A stretch of DNA of 64,000 bases from CBDAQR01 sp965199055. Lineage in GTDB: Bacteria > Pseudomonadota > Gammaproteobacteria > Pseudomonadales > Halieaceae. The position numbers and the translations under genes were made by a program. The notes beneath the pieces are model-generated. The model worked only from the letters and a program-made list of their open reading frames with translations, did no database searches and was not told the DNA's origin. The DNA is taken from assembly GCA_965199055.1 (NCBI GenBank), contig CBDAQR010000003.1, positions 186,001 to 250,000 on the forward strand, written 5' to 3'. This document shows, in pieces, positions 34,745 to 43,850 of the stretch (position 1 is the stretch's first letter; each line of letters begins with the position of its first letter).

Positions 34745-35248
34745 TTGGTTTATAAGCAGGATGCAGACAAGGGACAGGTCATTGTGGCCGAGCCCAATCG
34801 CTCCGCCAGTTGGGAAGCCAACAAGATGGTGCTGATTGCCATGTGCTGTTTGTCAGCCGTGATTGCGTTGGGATTCGCCGCGATCGGCGCCTGGCCCATT
34901 CTGCCCTTTGCCGGCCTGGAGATGTTGGCCCTGGGCTCAGCGCTGTACTACGTCTGCTGGAAATTGCGTTATCGCCACGTTATTACGCTGGATGCACAGT
35001 CGGTGAAAATTCAGAAAGGCCACTACCACCCCCGGCAACAGTGGCAGTTTGAGCGCGAACAGTCGGCCATTTCCGTAATACCTGAGCGACACCCCTGGGA
35101 CGGACCCCAAATCAGTCTCTACAGTAAAGGTGAAGTGATTCGCCTGGGTGAATTCCTCAACCGGGACGATAGCCTCAAATTGCTCGCTTTATTGAAAAAG
35201 CAGTTACGCGTTGGTGACCACTCGCCGCGCAGCGATATTCAACTTTAA
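34745..35248 (+). CDS. DUF2244 membrane protein
   Basis: 167 residues. RPNRSLS-like AEPNRSASWEANKMVL (about 15-30) starts the DUF2244 core; two membrane helices (about 28-48 and 52-70) lead into a soluble beta-rich part with WQFEREQSAISVI and a C-terminal LLKKQLR. No biochemical role is known. The frame opens with TTG and no good ribosome site; a GTG at 34784 could serve instead. The gene converges with the crotonase, one base apart. Confidence 0.7.
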   Translation: MVYKQDADKGQVIVAEPNRSASWEANKMVLIAMCCLSAVIALGFAAIGAWPILPFAGLEMLALGSALYYVCWKLRYRHVITLDAQSVKIQKGHYHPRQQWQFEREQSAISVIPERHPWDGPQISLYSKGEVIRLGEFLNRDDSLKLLALLKKQLRVGDHSPRSDIQL

Positions 35249-35249
35249 A

Positions 35250-36035
35250 TCAGCTCTCGCCCAGGTCCTCGAAGGATCCATGGCGACCTGCGCCACTGGA
35301 AAATCGGGTCGCGCCCGCAACGGTTTCTCCAGACTTGATGACTTCAATACCGCGGTGAAATTCGTTACTAATCGCACTGTCTTCATCCATGCCCCACTGC
35401 TCGCAGGCGCTAAGCCGATCATTGCGCATACACAGTTGCGGAAAACGAGAAATATCACGGGCTAGCGCCTCCGCTTCTTCACGCGCGCTGCCATCGGCCA
35501 CCATTCGATTGGCGAGCCCGATGGCCAGTGCCTCCTCGGCATGCACGGCGCGGCCGGTCAATATCAAATCCATGGCGCGACTGTGCCCAATCAAGCGCGG
35601 CAGCCTGACGGTGCCGCCATCCACCAGAGGTACCCCCCAGCGGCGACAATAAACACCCAATACGGCACTTTCCTCGACCACCCTGAGATCGCACCAGGTC
35701 GCCAATTCGAGGCCGCCCGCCACAGCGTGCCCTGCAATCGCTGCGATGACCGGTTTGCCGAGCTTGAGACGCGTTGGCCCCATGGGTCCGTCGCCGGTGT
35801 CGGTGACCTTGTTGGCCTTGTCCTGGCTAGAAACCGCCTTAAGATCAGCACCCGCGCAAAAGAAGCCACCCTCTCCGGTCAGTACGGCCACATCGGATTC
35901 GGGATCGGCATCAAAGGCCCGGAATGCCTCCGCCAGCAGCGCCGCTGTTTCACCATCTACGGCGTTGCGAACTTCCGGCCGATTGATAATGACGGTGGTT
36001 ACGCGGTCAGCTTTCTCAATGATCACATTGGCCAT
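35250..36035 (-). CDS. Enoyl-CoA hydratase/isomerase (crotonase) family protein
   Basis: 261 residues. The crotonase oxyanion parts are visible: GGFFCAGADLKAV (about 56-68) and AIAGHAVAGGLELATWCDLRV (split at about 97-118). In the C-terminal half, the RWGVPLVDGGTVRLPRLIG stretch replaces the Glu seen in classical hydratases by Asp/Gly, so the reaction may be isomerisation or another CoA chemistry. It lies 18 bases downstream of the DUF3604 gene. Substrate unknown. Confidence 0.85.
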   Translation of the reverse strand: MANVIIEKADRVTTVIINRPEVRNAVDGETAALLAEAFRAFDADPESDVAVLTGEGGFFCAGADLKAVSSQDKANKVTDTGDGPMGPTRLKLGKPVIAAIAGHAVAGGLELATWCDLRVVEESAVLGVYCRRWGVPLVDGGTVRLPRLIGHSRAMDLILTGRAVHAEEALAIGLANRMVADGSAREEAEALARDISRFPQLCMRNDRLSACEQWGMDEDSAISNEFHRGIEVIKSGETVAGATRFSSGAGRHGSFEDLGES

Positions 36036-36053
36036 GACGATTTCCTCTGTATG

Positions 36054-37907
36054 TCAGGGGCGGTACCAGATAGCAGAGCTGATCGCGCGCTCCTGGATCG
36101 TTGTGGTGCCCTCAGGTTCTATTCCCAGTGTTTTAGCGTCGTAGACCGACCAGCGTGGTGTTGGAATCTCCAGCGCCCGTGCATAGTAGAACGCTTCCTG
36201 ATCGGGCTCGAAATCTGGGTCCTCCCAAAATGCGCTGAGTTGTACGGCGCCGATGCTATTGCTGTAACTGGCATTTTCTATATCGACGGTATTGCCCACC
36301 GGCGGATACTTGCCATTGCTACCCAATTGTCGGGAATCGGAGGCTGCCACATCGTAGACGCGTTCATGGCTGACCCCCTTAGCATCGACCCAGCCCTTGA
36401 TGACTTGCAGGCGATCGAGATTGGCGCCCTCGGGATCCTTGGCCACCCACAGTGCGAACGCGGGCGCACTGTTACTGGCCTCAAGTTCTGCACCCATCGG
36501 TACGCCTTTTTCATAGGCCTGTTGCAAGAGATCAGTGGAGTCCATCATGGCGGCCTCGTAGTCGAAGCTGGCAAAGAAGCGCAAACTGATACGAGGACCC
36601 GAAGTCGCATAGGTTTCCCTACGCACCATAGCGTCAAAAACGGACTCACGCGTGTTTTCCTGGGCCCACACAGCCGCCAGACCAGCAGAACCCCAGTTCT
36701 TGGCGCGGTACATGCTACCCGGCAACCAGATCGATTTACCGAGTCGAAGCCCGGCACTGCCGTCCATCACCGGCAATTTACCGTGATGCTTGTCTTCCTG
36801 CACCGAGGTGCTGGCATTGTGGCTGTCACTGCTACCAATGACGCCAAAGCGATAGGGGTTGAAACCCTCCGAATGAGCAAACTCGATACCCGCGCGCAGC
36901 GCATCGCGGGCGTAACTGCCGCGGGGCTCGCTCGGCGCGCCTGTCGTACTGAGTTGCGCGGTCATGATCTCAAAATCCCCAAACTCATCCTCCGGTGAGA
37001 GTAACGGATGCGTGTCCGAGGTGCCTTTGATCTGCAGAATTTCGCTCACGGGCTCATTCCGGCGGCGTTGCTCGGCGTATTCGGGTGTAATCGAGCTGCC
37101 ATCAAACTGCACCCGATCATACATAAGGCCGTTGCTGACATTGCCGTTGTGGGGAATCGCGATCACCTGCTTACCTTCCGCACGCTGCTGATCCAGGGCA
37201 TCCCACAGATCCTCGGGATTGTCTGAATCCAGCGAACTGAAGGGCAGCTCGGGCACATTGGTATCACGGTAAATCACGTTCCTGTGCAGGTTCTGGCTGT
37301 CGGGCATGGAAGTCCATTCGTAACCGAGCAAGGTGGTGAATACGCCGGGCTCGTAGTGCGCCTCCGCGGTTTCTACCATCAGCTTCCAGGAATCGACACC
37401 AATCTCCCTAACCCGCGGCGAACCGGATGAGAGATTGCCGCCGGCAATGCGCCCGGCCGTCAGCGTCATCGCCCAGGTCAGGCTGAGGGGACTGTCGTTA
37501 AGCACACGATCGCGCAGGCTGCGCTCCTCGAACGGCAGACTAATAGTGTCATCCACCCGTGCGGTACCCATAAACTCCGAGTGGTCGGTAACGGCTGCGA
37601 AATCCAACGGACGATCAATACGAATGGCATAGCCCAGCCCGTGCTCGATCGTTCCGCCCCGCGTAAAGATATAGGCATCATCCGGCGTCGCCTTAACACC
37701 CATGGTGTAGGCGTCGGTGGAGTAGCTGGTGTGAATATGCAGATCCCCCCACAGCAGGTGGCGATGGGGGTTATAGTCGACTGCAGGTTTTGGCGGTGGT
37801 GGCTCCGCCGTCGCGGGATCATAGGCAGGGAACAGACCGGGGTCCTCGACCGGGCTGCAACCGACAACAAGCAGCGCCACTACACAGGCACTAAGCCCCC
37901 GGACCAT
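36054..37907 (-). CDS. DUF3604 lipoprotein, PHP-like metal enzyme
   Basis: 617 residues beginning with a lipoprotein signal (ACVVALLVVGC, Cys at 17), so membrane-anchored outside the cytoplasm. LLWGDLHIHTSYSTDAY (about 51-67) and AVTDHSEFMG (about 110) are PHP-like metal motifs, and GSSDSHNAS lies near residue 358. DUF3604 proteins are common in marine bacteria and are thought to be hydrolases; no substrate is established. Its ATG shares one base with the stop of the S9 peptidase upstream (TAATG), which suggests they act together on exported peptides or esters. Confidence 0.8.
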   Translation of the reverse strand: MVRGLSACVVALLVVGCSPVEDPGLFPAYDPATAEPPPPKPAVDYNPHRHLLWGDLHIHTSYSTDAYTMGVKATPDDAYIFTRGGTIEHGLGYAIRIDRPLDFAAVTDHSEFMGTARVDDTISLPFEERSLRDRVLNDSPLSLTWAMTLTAGRIAGGNLSSGSPRVREIGVDSWKLMVETAEAHYEPGVFTTLLGYEWTSMPDSQNLHRNVIYRDTNVPELPFSSLDSDNPEDLWDALDQQRAEGKQVIAIPHNGNVSNGLMYDRVQFDGSSITPEYAEQRRRNEPVSEILQIKGTSDTHPLLSPEDEFGDFEIMTAQLSTTGAPSEPRGSYARDALRAGIEFAHSEGFNPYRFGVIGSSDSHNASTSVQEDKHHGKLPVMDGSAGLRLGKSIWLPGSMYRAKNWGSAGLAAVWAQENTRESVFDAMVRRETYATSGPRISLRFFASFDYEAAMMDSTDLLQQAYEKGVPMGAELEASNSAPAFALWVAKDPEGANLDRLQVIKGWVDAKGVSHERVYDVAASDSRQLGSNGKYPPVGNTVDIENASYSNSIGAVQLSAFWEDPDFEPDQEAFYYARALEIPTPRWSVYDAKTLGIEPEGTTTIQERAISSAIWYRP

Positions 37908-40040
37908 TATTTCTGTCCCGCCAAATCCAATGCGAATCCCTGCGCCAGCGCGCGTACACGATAGCGCTGGAATCGACCCGAGGCACCCCCGTGTCCCGAC
38001 GTCATATCCATCTTCATCACCAGGACATTGTCCCCCTGGTGGTAATCACGCAATTTGGCGATCCACTTGGCGGGCTCAAAGTACTGTACCTGGCTGTCCC
38101 ATAATCCGCTGGTGATGAGCAGATTGGGGTATTCCACCCGACGGATATTGTCGTAGGGTGAATAGGACAGCATGTAATCAAAATAGGGCTTGTCAGCCGG
38201 ATTACCCCACTCCGTGTACTCACCGGTCGTCAGCGGAATGCTGGCATCGGACATGGTAGTTACGACATCGACAAAGGGTACTGCCGCAATAACGCCTCGA
38301 TAGAGCTCCGGTGCCTGATTGATAACGGCGCCCATCAGCAAACCGCCGGCCGATCCACCCCAGGCGAACACGCGCTTGGCATCCACATCACGGTTATCGA
38401 TTAGATAACGCGTCACATCGACAAAGTCGTTAAAGGTGTTTTGTTTCTTTAACAACTTGCCGTCCTCATACCACTGTCGACCCAAAAAGCTGCTGCCACG
38501 TATATGGGCATAGGCCCAGACAAAGCCGCGATCGACCAACGAGGGCGCTATGGTGTTAAACCCAACCGGCATGTTGAGCCCATAGGACCCATAGCCATAG
38601 ACCATAAGCGGATTGCTGCCATCGGCCTTGTAAAGGTCTTTACGGTAAAAAAGCGTGACCGGCACTTTGACGCCGTCGCGCGCCGTCGCGTAGACGCGTT
38701 CCACCTTGTACTTGTCGCCATCCCATCCGCTGGGAATCTTCTGTTGCTTGCGTTGGGTCTGCTTGCCGGTCTTCAGGTCGTAATCGATCACCGAGCGCGG
38801 CGTGGTCATGGAGCTGTATGAGAAACGCAAATTGCTGACGTCAGCTGAGGCATTGCCAGTAAAGCCTATTTCATAGACCTCGTCAGCCACGTTGACCGGC
38901 CGGCTCTTGCCGGACTCAAGATCGAGTACACGCAATTTCACCTGACCCTGCTCGCGGTATTGCAGGGCTAGCACCCCGTCAAACAACTCCAGACTTTCGA
39001 TGAGAATTGCCTCATCGTGGGGCACCAGATCACGCCACTTGGCAGGTTCGCCTATAGCGTCAGCTGCAACTGTTGAGATTTTGAAATTCGGGGCATCAAT
39101 ATTGTGGCGAATGAAGAAGCGATCACCCAGGTGATCGGCGTAGAATTCGAAGTCGTTGCTGCGCGGCGCGAGAAACACCGGCTTGGCATCCGGGTTGTTG
39201 GCGTCCAGCGCCGCAGTCGCGCCTTTCGCGGAGCCCCGCTGCCACAGGAGAATATAATCACCGGAGCGAGAACGGCCCAGGCCCGAATAATAGGTGTCAT
39301 CCTCTTCCTCATAGACCAGCACATCGCTAGCAGGGTCGGTTCCAAGCCGATGTCGATATAAATGGTAGCCAAGCAATGTGTCGGGGTGTTTATTGAGATA
39401 GTAAATATGCTTGCTGTCGTTAGACCAGGCTACTCCCGGCTCCAGATTGGTGATAACCGTATCGGAAAGCTGACCCGTTTCCAGATTCTTGAAGCGCAGC
39501 TGATACTGACGCCGGCTCACCAGATCCTCAGTGTAAGCCAGCCACCGATTGTCAGGCGACACCTCGGTACCGCCAACCGCATAGTAGTCGTGCTTGGCGG
39601 CTTCAATATTTGCATCCAGCAATAATTCTACGGGAGCTGTCTCACTACCCTTGCGCCGCTCAAAGATTGGATGCTCTTTGCCTTCTTCATACCGGCGGGT
39701 GTACCAGTAACCGTTGTCATACGCCGGTACCGTGCTGGTGTTTTGTTCCAGGCGCCCGACGATCTCATCGAATACCGTGTCTGCCAAAGCCTCCGCGCCC
39801 GCCAGTTGCGTGGCGGCGTAGCTGTTCTCTGCTTCCAGATAGGCCAACATCTCCTTGTCTTCACGCGTATCATCGCGCAACCAGTAATAGGGATCATTAC
39901 GCTTCACACCATGAGCTTCCATGATGTGATCGATCTTTTTGGCCTCAGGAGGCGGACAGTTTCTTGTCGGCAGCTGTCGCCTGTCCAACCTGGGTGGACA
40001 ACACGACAAATGCGACCAGTGGGTATAGCGCTCGTTTCAC
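37907..40040 (-). pseudogene. ptrB: Exported S9A oligopeptidase (PtrB-like) with a frameshift behind its signal peptide
   Basis: The main frame (37907-40009) encodes the propeller and catalytic parts: YYWLRDDTRED near the start, GGSAGGLLMGAV with the nucleophile Ser, the Asp in GLWDSQVQYF-side loop, and HGG with the catalytic His in SGHGGASGR. Its first 22 residues (with RLDRRQLPTR) are unlike a natural N-terminus. In another frame a GTG at 40040, with GGAGA 5 bases upstream, gives a perfect Sec signal (KRALYPLVAFVVLSTQ to ATAA) that ends at TGA 39945-39947. One base gained near 39945-39965 would split a single gene. Without repair the enzyme is not exported. Confidence 0.85.
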
Positions 40041-40087
40041 AGGGTTCTCCGCGGAATGGTTTTCCAGCCGCGCAGTGTACCGCGTCC

Positions 40088-40549
40088 TCAGCGTAATGGC
40101 AGCGCGCTGCGTTCTTTGATTGCAAGCAGGCTAAAGTTGGATTCGATGTTTTTCACACCGGGATACTTGAGAATGCGTTGCATCGACAGTTCAGAGAAGT
40201 GATCCATGCTGCGCGCGACCACTTTTAGCAGGTAGTCGTGGCTACCGCTCATGGCGTGACATTCCACGATATGCTCCTCGGCCTCCACACAGGATAGAAA
40301 ATTCCGCGTCTTGGTATCGTCCTGCTTCTCAAGGCTCACCTGCACAAACGCCGTCACCTGCAGGTCCAGCTTACGCTGGTTCAACCTGGCCGCGTAGCCC
40401 TCTACGACACCCTCCGCCTCCAAGCGTTTTACCCGGCGAAAACAGGGCGACTCCGACAGACCAATGCGCTCGGCCAGTTCAACATTGCTGATACGGCCTT
40501 CCTGCTGTAACACCGTGAGGATGTCTCTCTCCGCATTATCGAACTTCAT
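40088..40549 (-). CDS. Lrp/AsnC-family transcription regulator
   Basis: 153 residues. An N-terminal winged helix (ILTVLQQEGRISNVELAERIGL then SESPCFRRVKRLEAEGVV) and a C-terminal RAM/ligand domain with VECHAMSGSHDYLLKVV. AAGGA lies 7-8 bases upstream of its ATG. It is transcribed away from the hppD operon with about 140 bases between the starts, so it most likely controls tyrosine catabolism in response to an aromatic amino acid (inference). A symmetric AT-rich element lies in the gap. Confidence 0.9.
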   Translation of the reverse strand: MKFDNAERDILTVLQQEGRISNVELAERIGLSESPCFRRVKRLEAEGVVEGYAARLNQRKLDLQVTAFVQVSLEKQDDTKTRNFLSCVEAEEHIVECHAMSGSHDYLLKVVARSMDHFSELSMQRILKYPGVKNIESNFSLLAIKERSALPLR

Positions 40550-40567
40550 GGTGGATTCCTTCTATAT

Positions 40568-40586
40568 TTAATCTAATAATGATTAA
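40568..40586. promoter_or_regulatory. Candidate Lrp-type operator between regulator and hppD
   Basis: The inverted repeat TTAATC-N7-GATTAA, with an A/T-only centre, lies 19 bases from the regulator start. Lrp/AsnC proteins usually bind such AT-rich dyads, so it would serve autoregulation and possibly hppD control. Confidence 0.45.
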
Positions 40587-40692
40587 TTCTTTCGTTTTTT
40601 ATCACATAAAGGGTCCATATAGAAGAAAACCCGCTCACCATCGACGCTATGCTGTTACTCATTAAACCCGTTATACAGCGAGGAGAGGCACC

Positions 40693-41775
40693 GTGAGCGA
40701 TTTATTTGAAAACCCAATGGGTCTGGATGGTTTTGAATTTGTGGAATATGCGGCGGCCGAGCGCGGCGTCATCGAACCGGTATTCGAAATGCTGGGCTTC
40801 ACTCACGTAGCCACACATCGCTCAAAAGACGTAGACCTGTGGCGCCAGGGCCAGATGAACTTCATCATCAACTATGAGCCCGCCTCTCCTGCAGCTTACT
40901 ATGCGGAGGAACATGGACCGTCGGCTTGCGGCATGGCTTTTCGAGTTAAAGACGCCGCAGCAGCCTACAAACGCGCTCTGGAGCTGGGTGCCCAGCCTAT
41001 CGACATCCCCTGTGGGCCGATGGAACTGAAGTTACCTGCCATTCGCGGTATCGGCGGCGCCATCCTCTACCTGATCGACCGCTATGAAGACGGTGCGTCG
41101 ATTTACGACATTGACTTCGAATACCTGGAAGGCGTTGAACGGCGCCCCGCGGGCTGTGGTTTCGAGGAAATCGATCACCTCACCCACAATGTGTATCGCG
41201 GTCGTATGGATTACTGGGCGGGTTACTACGAGAAGCTGTTTAACTTCCGGGAAATTCGCTACTTCGACATCAAGGGCGAGTACACCGGCTTGCGCTCACG
41301 CGCCATGACAGCGCCAGATGGCAAGATTCGTATCCCCCTCAATGAAGAGGCTGGCGGTGAAGGCCAGATCGAGGAGTACCTGATGGCCTACAACGGCGAA
41401 GGCATACAGCACATCGCCTTTTCCTGTCAGGACCTGCCCGCCTGCCTGGACCTGCTAAAGGCTCGCGGCCTACCGCTGATGACTGCGCCGCCTGAGACTT
41501 ACTACGAGATGCTGGATGAACGCCTGCCCGGCCACGGTGAGCCTGTTGATGAACTGCAATCACGCGGTATTCTCTTGGATGGCAGCACCGAAGGTGGCCA
41601 ACCGCGGCTCTTGCTGCAGATTTTCTCAGAGACGGTTATCGGCCCCATCTTCTTTGAGTTTATTCAGCGCAAAGAAGACGAAGGCTTCGGCGAAGGCAAC
41701 TTCCAGGCGCTGTTCGAGTCGATGGAGCGCGACCAGATTCGTCGCGGTGCCATCACCACCGATGATGCCGCCTGA
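40693..41775 (+). CDS. hppD: 4-hydroxyphenylpyruvate dioxygenase
   Basis: 360 residues from a GTG start with GAGGAG six to seven bases upstream. Two VOC domains; the C-terminal one binds Fe(II) through His in EIDHLTHNVYRG (about 157-168), His in GIQHIAFSC (about 238) and Glu in FFEFIQRK (about 322). The enzyme turns 4-hydroxyphenylpyruvate into homogentisate. First of hppD-VOC-fahA. No homogentisate dioxygenase gene is in the window. Confidence 0.95.
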   Translation: MSDLFENPMGLDGFEFVEYAAAERGVIEPVFEMLGFTHVATHRSKDVDLWRQGQMNFIINYEPASPAAYYAEEHGPSACGMAFRVKDAAAAYKRALELGAQPIDIPCGPMELKLPAIRGIGGAILYLIDRYEDGASIYDIDFEYLEGVERRPAGCGFEEIDHLTHNVYRGRMDYWAGYYEKLFNFREIRYFDIKGEYTGLRSRAMTAPDGKIRIPLNEEAGGEGQIEEYLMAYNGEGIQHIAFSCQDLPACLDLLKARGLPLMTAPPETYYEMLDERLPGHGEPVDELQSRGILLDGSTEGGQPRLLLQIFSETVIGPIFFEFIQRKEDEGFGEGNFQALFESMERDQIRRGAITTDDAA

Positions 41776-41789
41776 GCAGAGGTGACACT

Positions 41790-42295
41790 ATGAACCTGAA
41801 GCGCATACACCACGTGGCCTATCGCTGTCGCGATGCCAAAGAAACCGTGGAGTTTTACCAGCGGGTGTTGGGTATGGACTTTGTGCTCGCTATCGCGGAA
41901 GACGAGGTGCCTTCTACCAAGGCACCAGACCCCTATATGCACGTGTTCCTTGACGCCGGCATGGGCAACGTACTGGCTTTTTTTGAACTACCCAACTCGC
42001 CCGCCATGGGTTTCGACTCGAATACGCCGGACTGGGTGCAGCACATCGCCTCCGAAGTAGAAGATATGGCAGCACTGCACGCCGCTCACAGCAAGTTAGT
42101 TGAGGAAGGCCTGGAGGTGGTTGGGCCGACCAATCACGGCATATTCCAGTCGATCTATTTTCGCGATCCCAACGGTCACCGCATCGAGCTCGCGGCGAAT
42201 AGCTGCAGCGACGAAGAAATGGCAGAACTGCACCGGGTAGCGCCCGCCATGCGGCCTGGTTGCATGAGAAAGAGTTCGAAGGAGCAGAGGCATGA
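41790..42295 (+). pseudogene. VOC-family metalloprotein with a 3' frameshift
   Basis: The frame from 41790 encodes one glyoxalase/dioxygenase-type fold with a complete metal set: His in RIHHVAY (about 7), His in YMHVFLD (about 51) and Glu in GHRIELA (about 131). Around residue 154 (bases 42249-42254, after APAM) the reading changes: the open frame runs on for 53 Arg/Pro-rich residues over fahA to 42410, whereas the -1 frame gives AAWLHEKEFEGAEA and a TGA at 42293-42295 forming the ATGA overlap with fahA. One lost G (ATGGCGGCC to ATGCGGCC) explains this. Function probably near hppD, not known. The metal core would survive. Confidence 0.75.
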
Positions 42296-43281
42296 AACTG
42301 GCCAGCCTGAAATCCGGCCGCGACGGTCAATTGGTCGTGGTATCCAAAGACCTCAGCCGCGCCGTGACGGTTGCCGACATTGCGCCAACGCTGCAGGCCG
42401 CCCTCGATGACTGGGCGACCACAGAACCCCAATTGCGCGCACGCTACGAGCAACTCAATCAGGGCAGTGTCGACGGCGAGTTCATGTTTGAACCCGCCCG
42501 CTGCGACGCACCGTTACCCCGGGCCTATCATTGGGCCGATGGCAGCGCTTACGTCACTCATGTGGAACTGGTGCGCAAAGCACGTGGCGCCGAATTGCCG
42601 GAGTCGTTCTGGACCGATCCGCTGGTGTACATGGGCGCGTCGGATGCCTTCATTGGCCCCTGCGATGATATCGAGGCCGAGAGCGAAGACTGGGGTATCG
42701 ACTTCGAAGCTGAAGTAGTCGTGATTACCGACGACGTGCCCGCGGGTACCGATAAAGAGATGGCTCAGGAACACATCAAGCTGATCGGACTCGTGAACGA
42801 TGTGTCACTGCGCAATCTGATTCCCGCAGAACTCGGCAAGCAATTCGGCTTCTATCAGTCCAAGCCCTGGACCAGTTTCACCCCTGTACTCGTCACCCCC
42901 GACGAACTGGGTGATGCCTGGGACGGCGCTAAACTACACCTACCATTGCGCGCGACCCTGAACGGCGAGCTCATCGGGGCGCCCAATGCCGGCGTGGATA
43001 TGACCTTCGATTTCCCGACGCTGATCGCTCACTGCGCCAAGTCACGCGCATTGATGACAGGCACCGTTATCGGCTCAGGGACCGTCTCGAACGTGGGCAG
43101 CAAAGACGGCTCCTGCTGTCTCGCAGAAGTGCGCTGCCTGGAGACGATCGCCAATGGCGAACCCTCCACTCCGTTTATGTCCTTCGGTGATCGCATTGAA
43201 ATCGAAATGTTGGATGCAAACGGCACCAGCATATTCGGCAAGATCGATCAGCACGTGGTGCAATACCAGCCCGGCGAATAG
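42292..43281 (+). CDS. fahA: Fumarylacetoacetate hydrolase family protein
   Basis: 329 residues. FAH core: DIEAESEDWGIDFEAEVVVI (near 124-143, with the metal-binding Glu and Asp residues), LIGLVNDVSLRN, then FGKID-type end and GTVIGSGTVSN. It also has the SKDGSCCLAE part of the C-terminal sheet. The enzyme would split fumarylacetoacetate to fumarate and acetoacetate at the end of tyrosine breakdown. ATGA overlap with the restored VOC frame shows translational coupling. Confidence 0.92.
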   Translation: MKLASLKSGRDGQLVVVSKDLSRAVTVADIAPTLQAALDDWATTEPQLRARYEQLNQGSVDGEFMFEPARCDAPLPRAYHWADGSAYVTHVELVRKARGAELPESFWTDPLVYMGASDAFIGPCDDIEAESEDWGIDFEAEVVVITDDVPAGTDKEMAQEHIKLIGLVNDVSLRNLIPAELGKQFGFYQSKPWTSFTPVLVTPDELGDAWDGAKLHLPLRATLNGELIGAPNAGVDMTFDFPTLIAHCAKSRALMTGTVIGSGTVSNVGSKDGSCCLAEVRCLETIANGEPSTPFMSFGDRIEIEMLDANGTSIFGKIDQHVVQYQPGE

Positions 43282-43289
43282 CTAAGTCC

Positions 43290-43775
43290 TCAGCGCCGCA
43301 GAAACACCGCCTGGTGTCGATACAGACTCTGCTGTTCCGTATGTTCGATGGAACCTTTGCGGGCCAGTGGGTCAGCAGGCTGGGTCGCCGTTGTACGCGG
43401 TGAGCCCCGTCCTACCCTTGTGGTGTTGTCCGTGGTGGAGTTGGGTTTGTAGACCGTTTTGTCGACGGTCTTCGTTTCCAGGAAGGTATTCTGCTTTAGC
43501 ACCAGCGTTGCACCGACAGCAATCGCCTGCGCTTGCAGTTCTTCGTCACTGCGCAGCGTGGCGGTGAAGTCCACAGTACCCAGCACCTGATATCCCGCAC
43601 GCTGCAGATCGCCGGTTTCAGCACCGATGTCGCGCGCCCGCCGAATCTTCGCAGGTTCACTCGTCGCAGCAGCACTTGCGCCGGGCGCGGGTTGATAGTT
43701 TTCCGAATACTTGCTCCCCGCACAGCCAGAGGCCAGGGCAAGTAGCAAAAAAACGATCGCGGTTCGAATAGTCAT
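43290..43775 (-). CDS. Putative lipoprotein of unknown function
   Basis: 161 residues with a lipoprotein signal (LLLALASGC, Cys at 18). After a low-complexity Pro/Ala/Ser stretch the fold starts at GYQVLGTVDFTATLRSDEELQAQAIAVGATLVL, a pattern seen in many short outer-membrane-associated lipoproteins where a G-Y-xx-LG strand is followed by a helix ending in GA. The last 50 residues are Thr/Asn/Arg-rich and look disordered. It converges with fahA (8 bases) and diverges from an unknown gene. No family is certain. Confidence 0.6.
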   Translation of the reverse strand: MTIRTAIVFLLLALASGCAGSKYSENYQPAPGASAAATSEPAKIRRARDIGAETGDLQRAGYQVLGTVDFTATLRSDEELQAQAIAVGATLVLKQNTFLETKTVDKTVYKPNSTTDNTTRVGRGSPRTTATQPADPLARKGSIEHTEQQSLYRHQAVFLRR

Positions 43776-43850
43776 TAGTCCTCCAGCGGCGTGGCTATGA
43801 CTTCTAGTATAGGCTTAGTTGAACATTCGAGATGCACCGGGAGCCTACCA

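Noticed and set aside
35541..36998. 485-residue open frame on the plus strand
   Set aside because: Antisense across the crotonase and DUF3604 genes; crossing two unrelated genes shows it is chance.
39945..39950. Programmed +1 frameshift at TCC-TGA in the S9 peptidase
   Set aside because: Not adopted as the main reading: no upstream Shine-Dalgarno-like stimulator as in prfB, and no known case in this family. Indel or sequence error is simpler.
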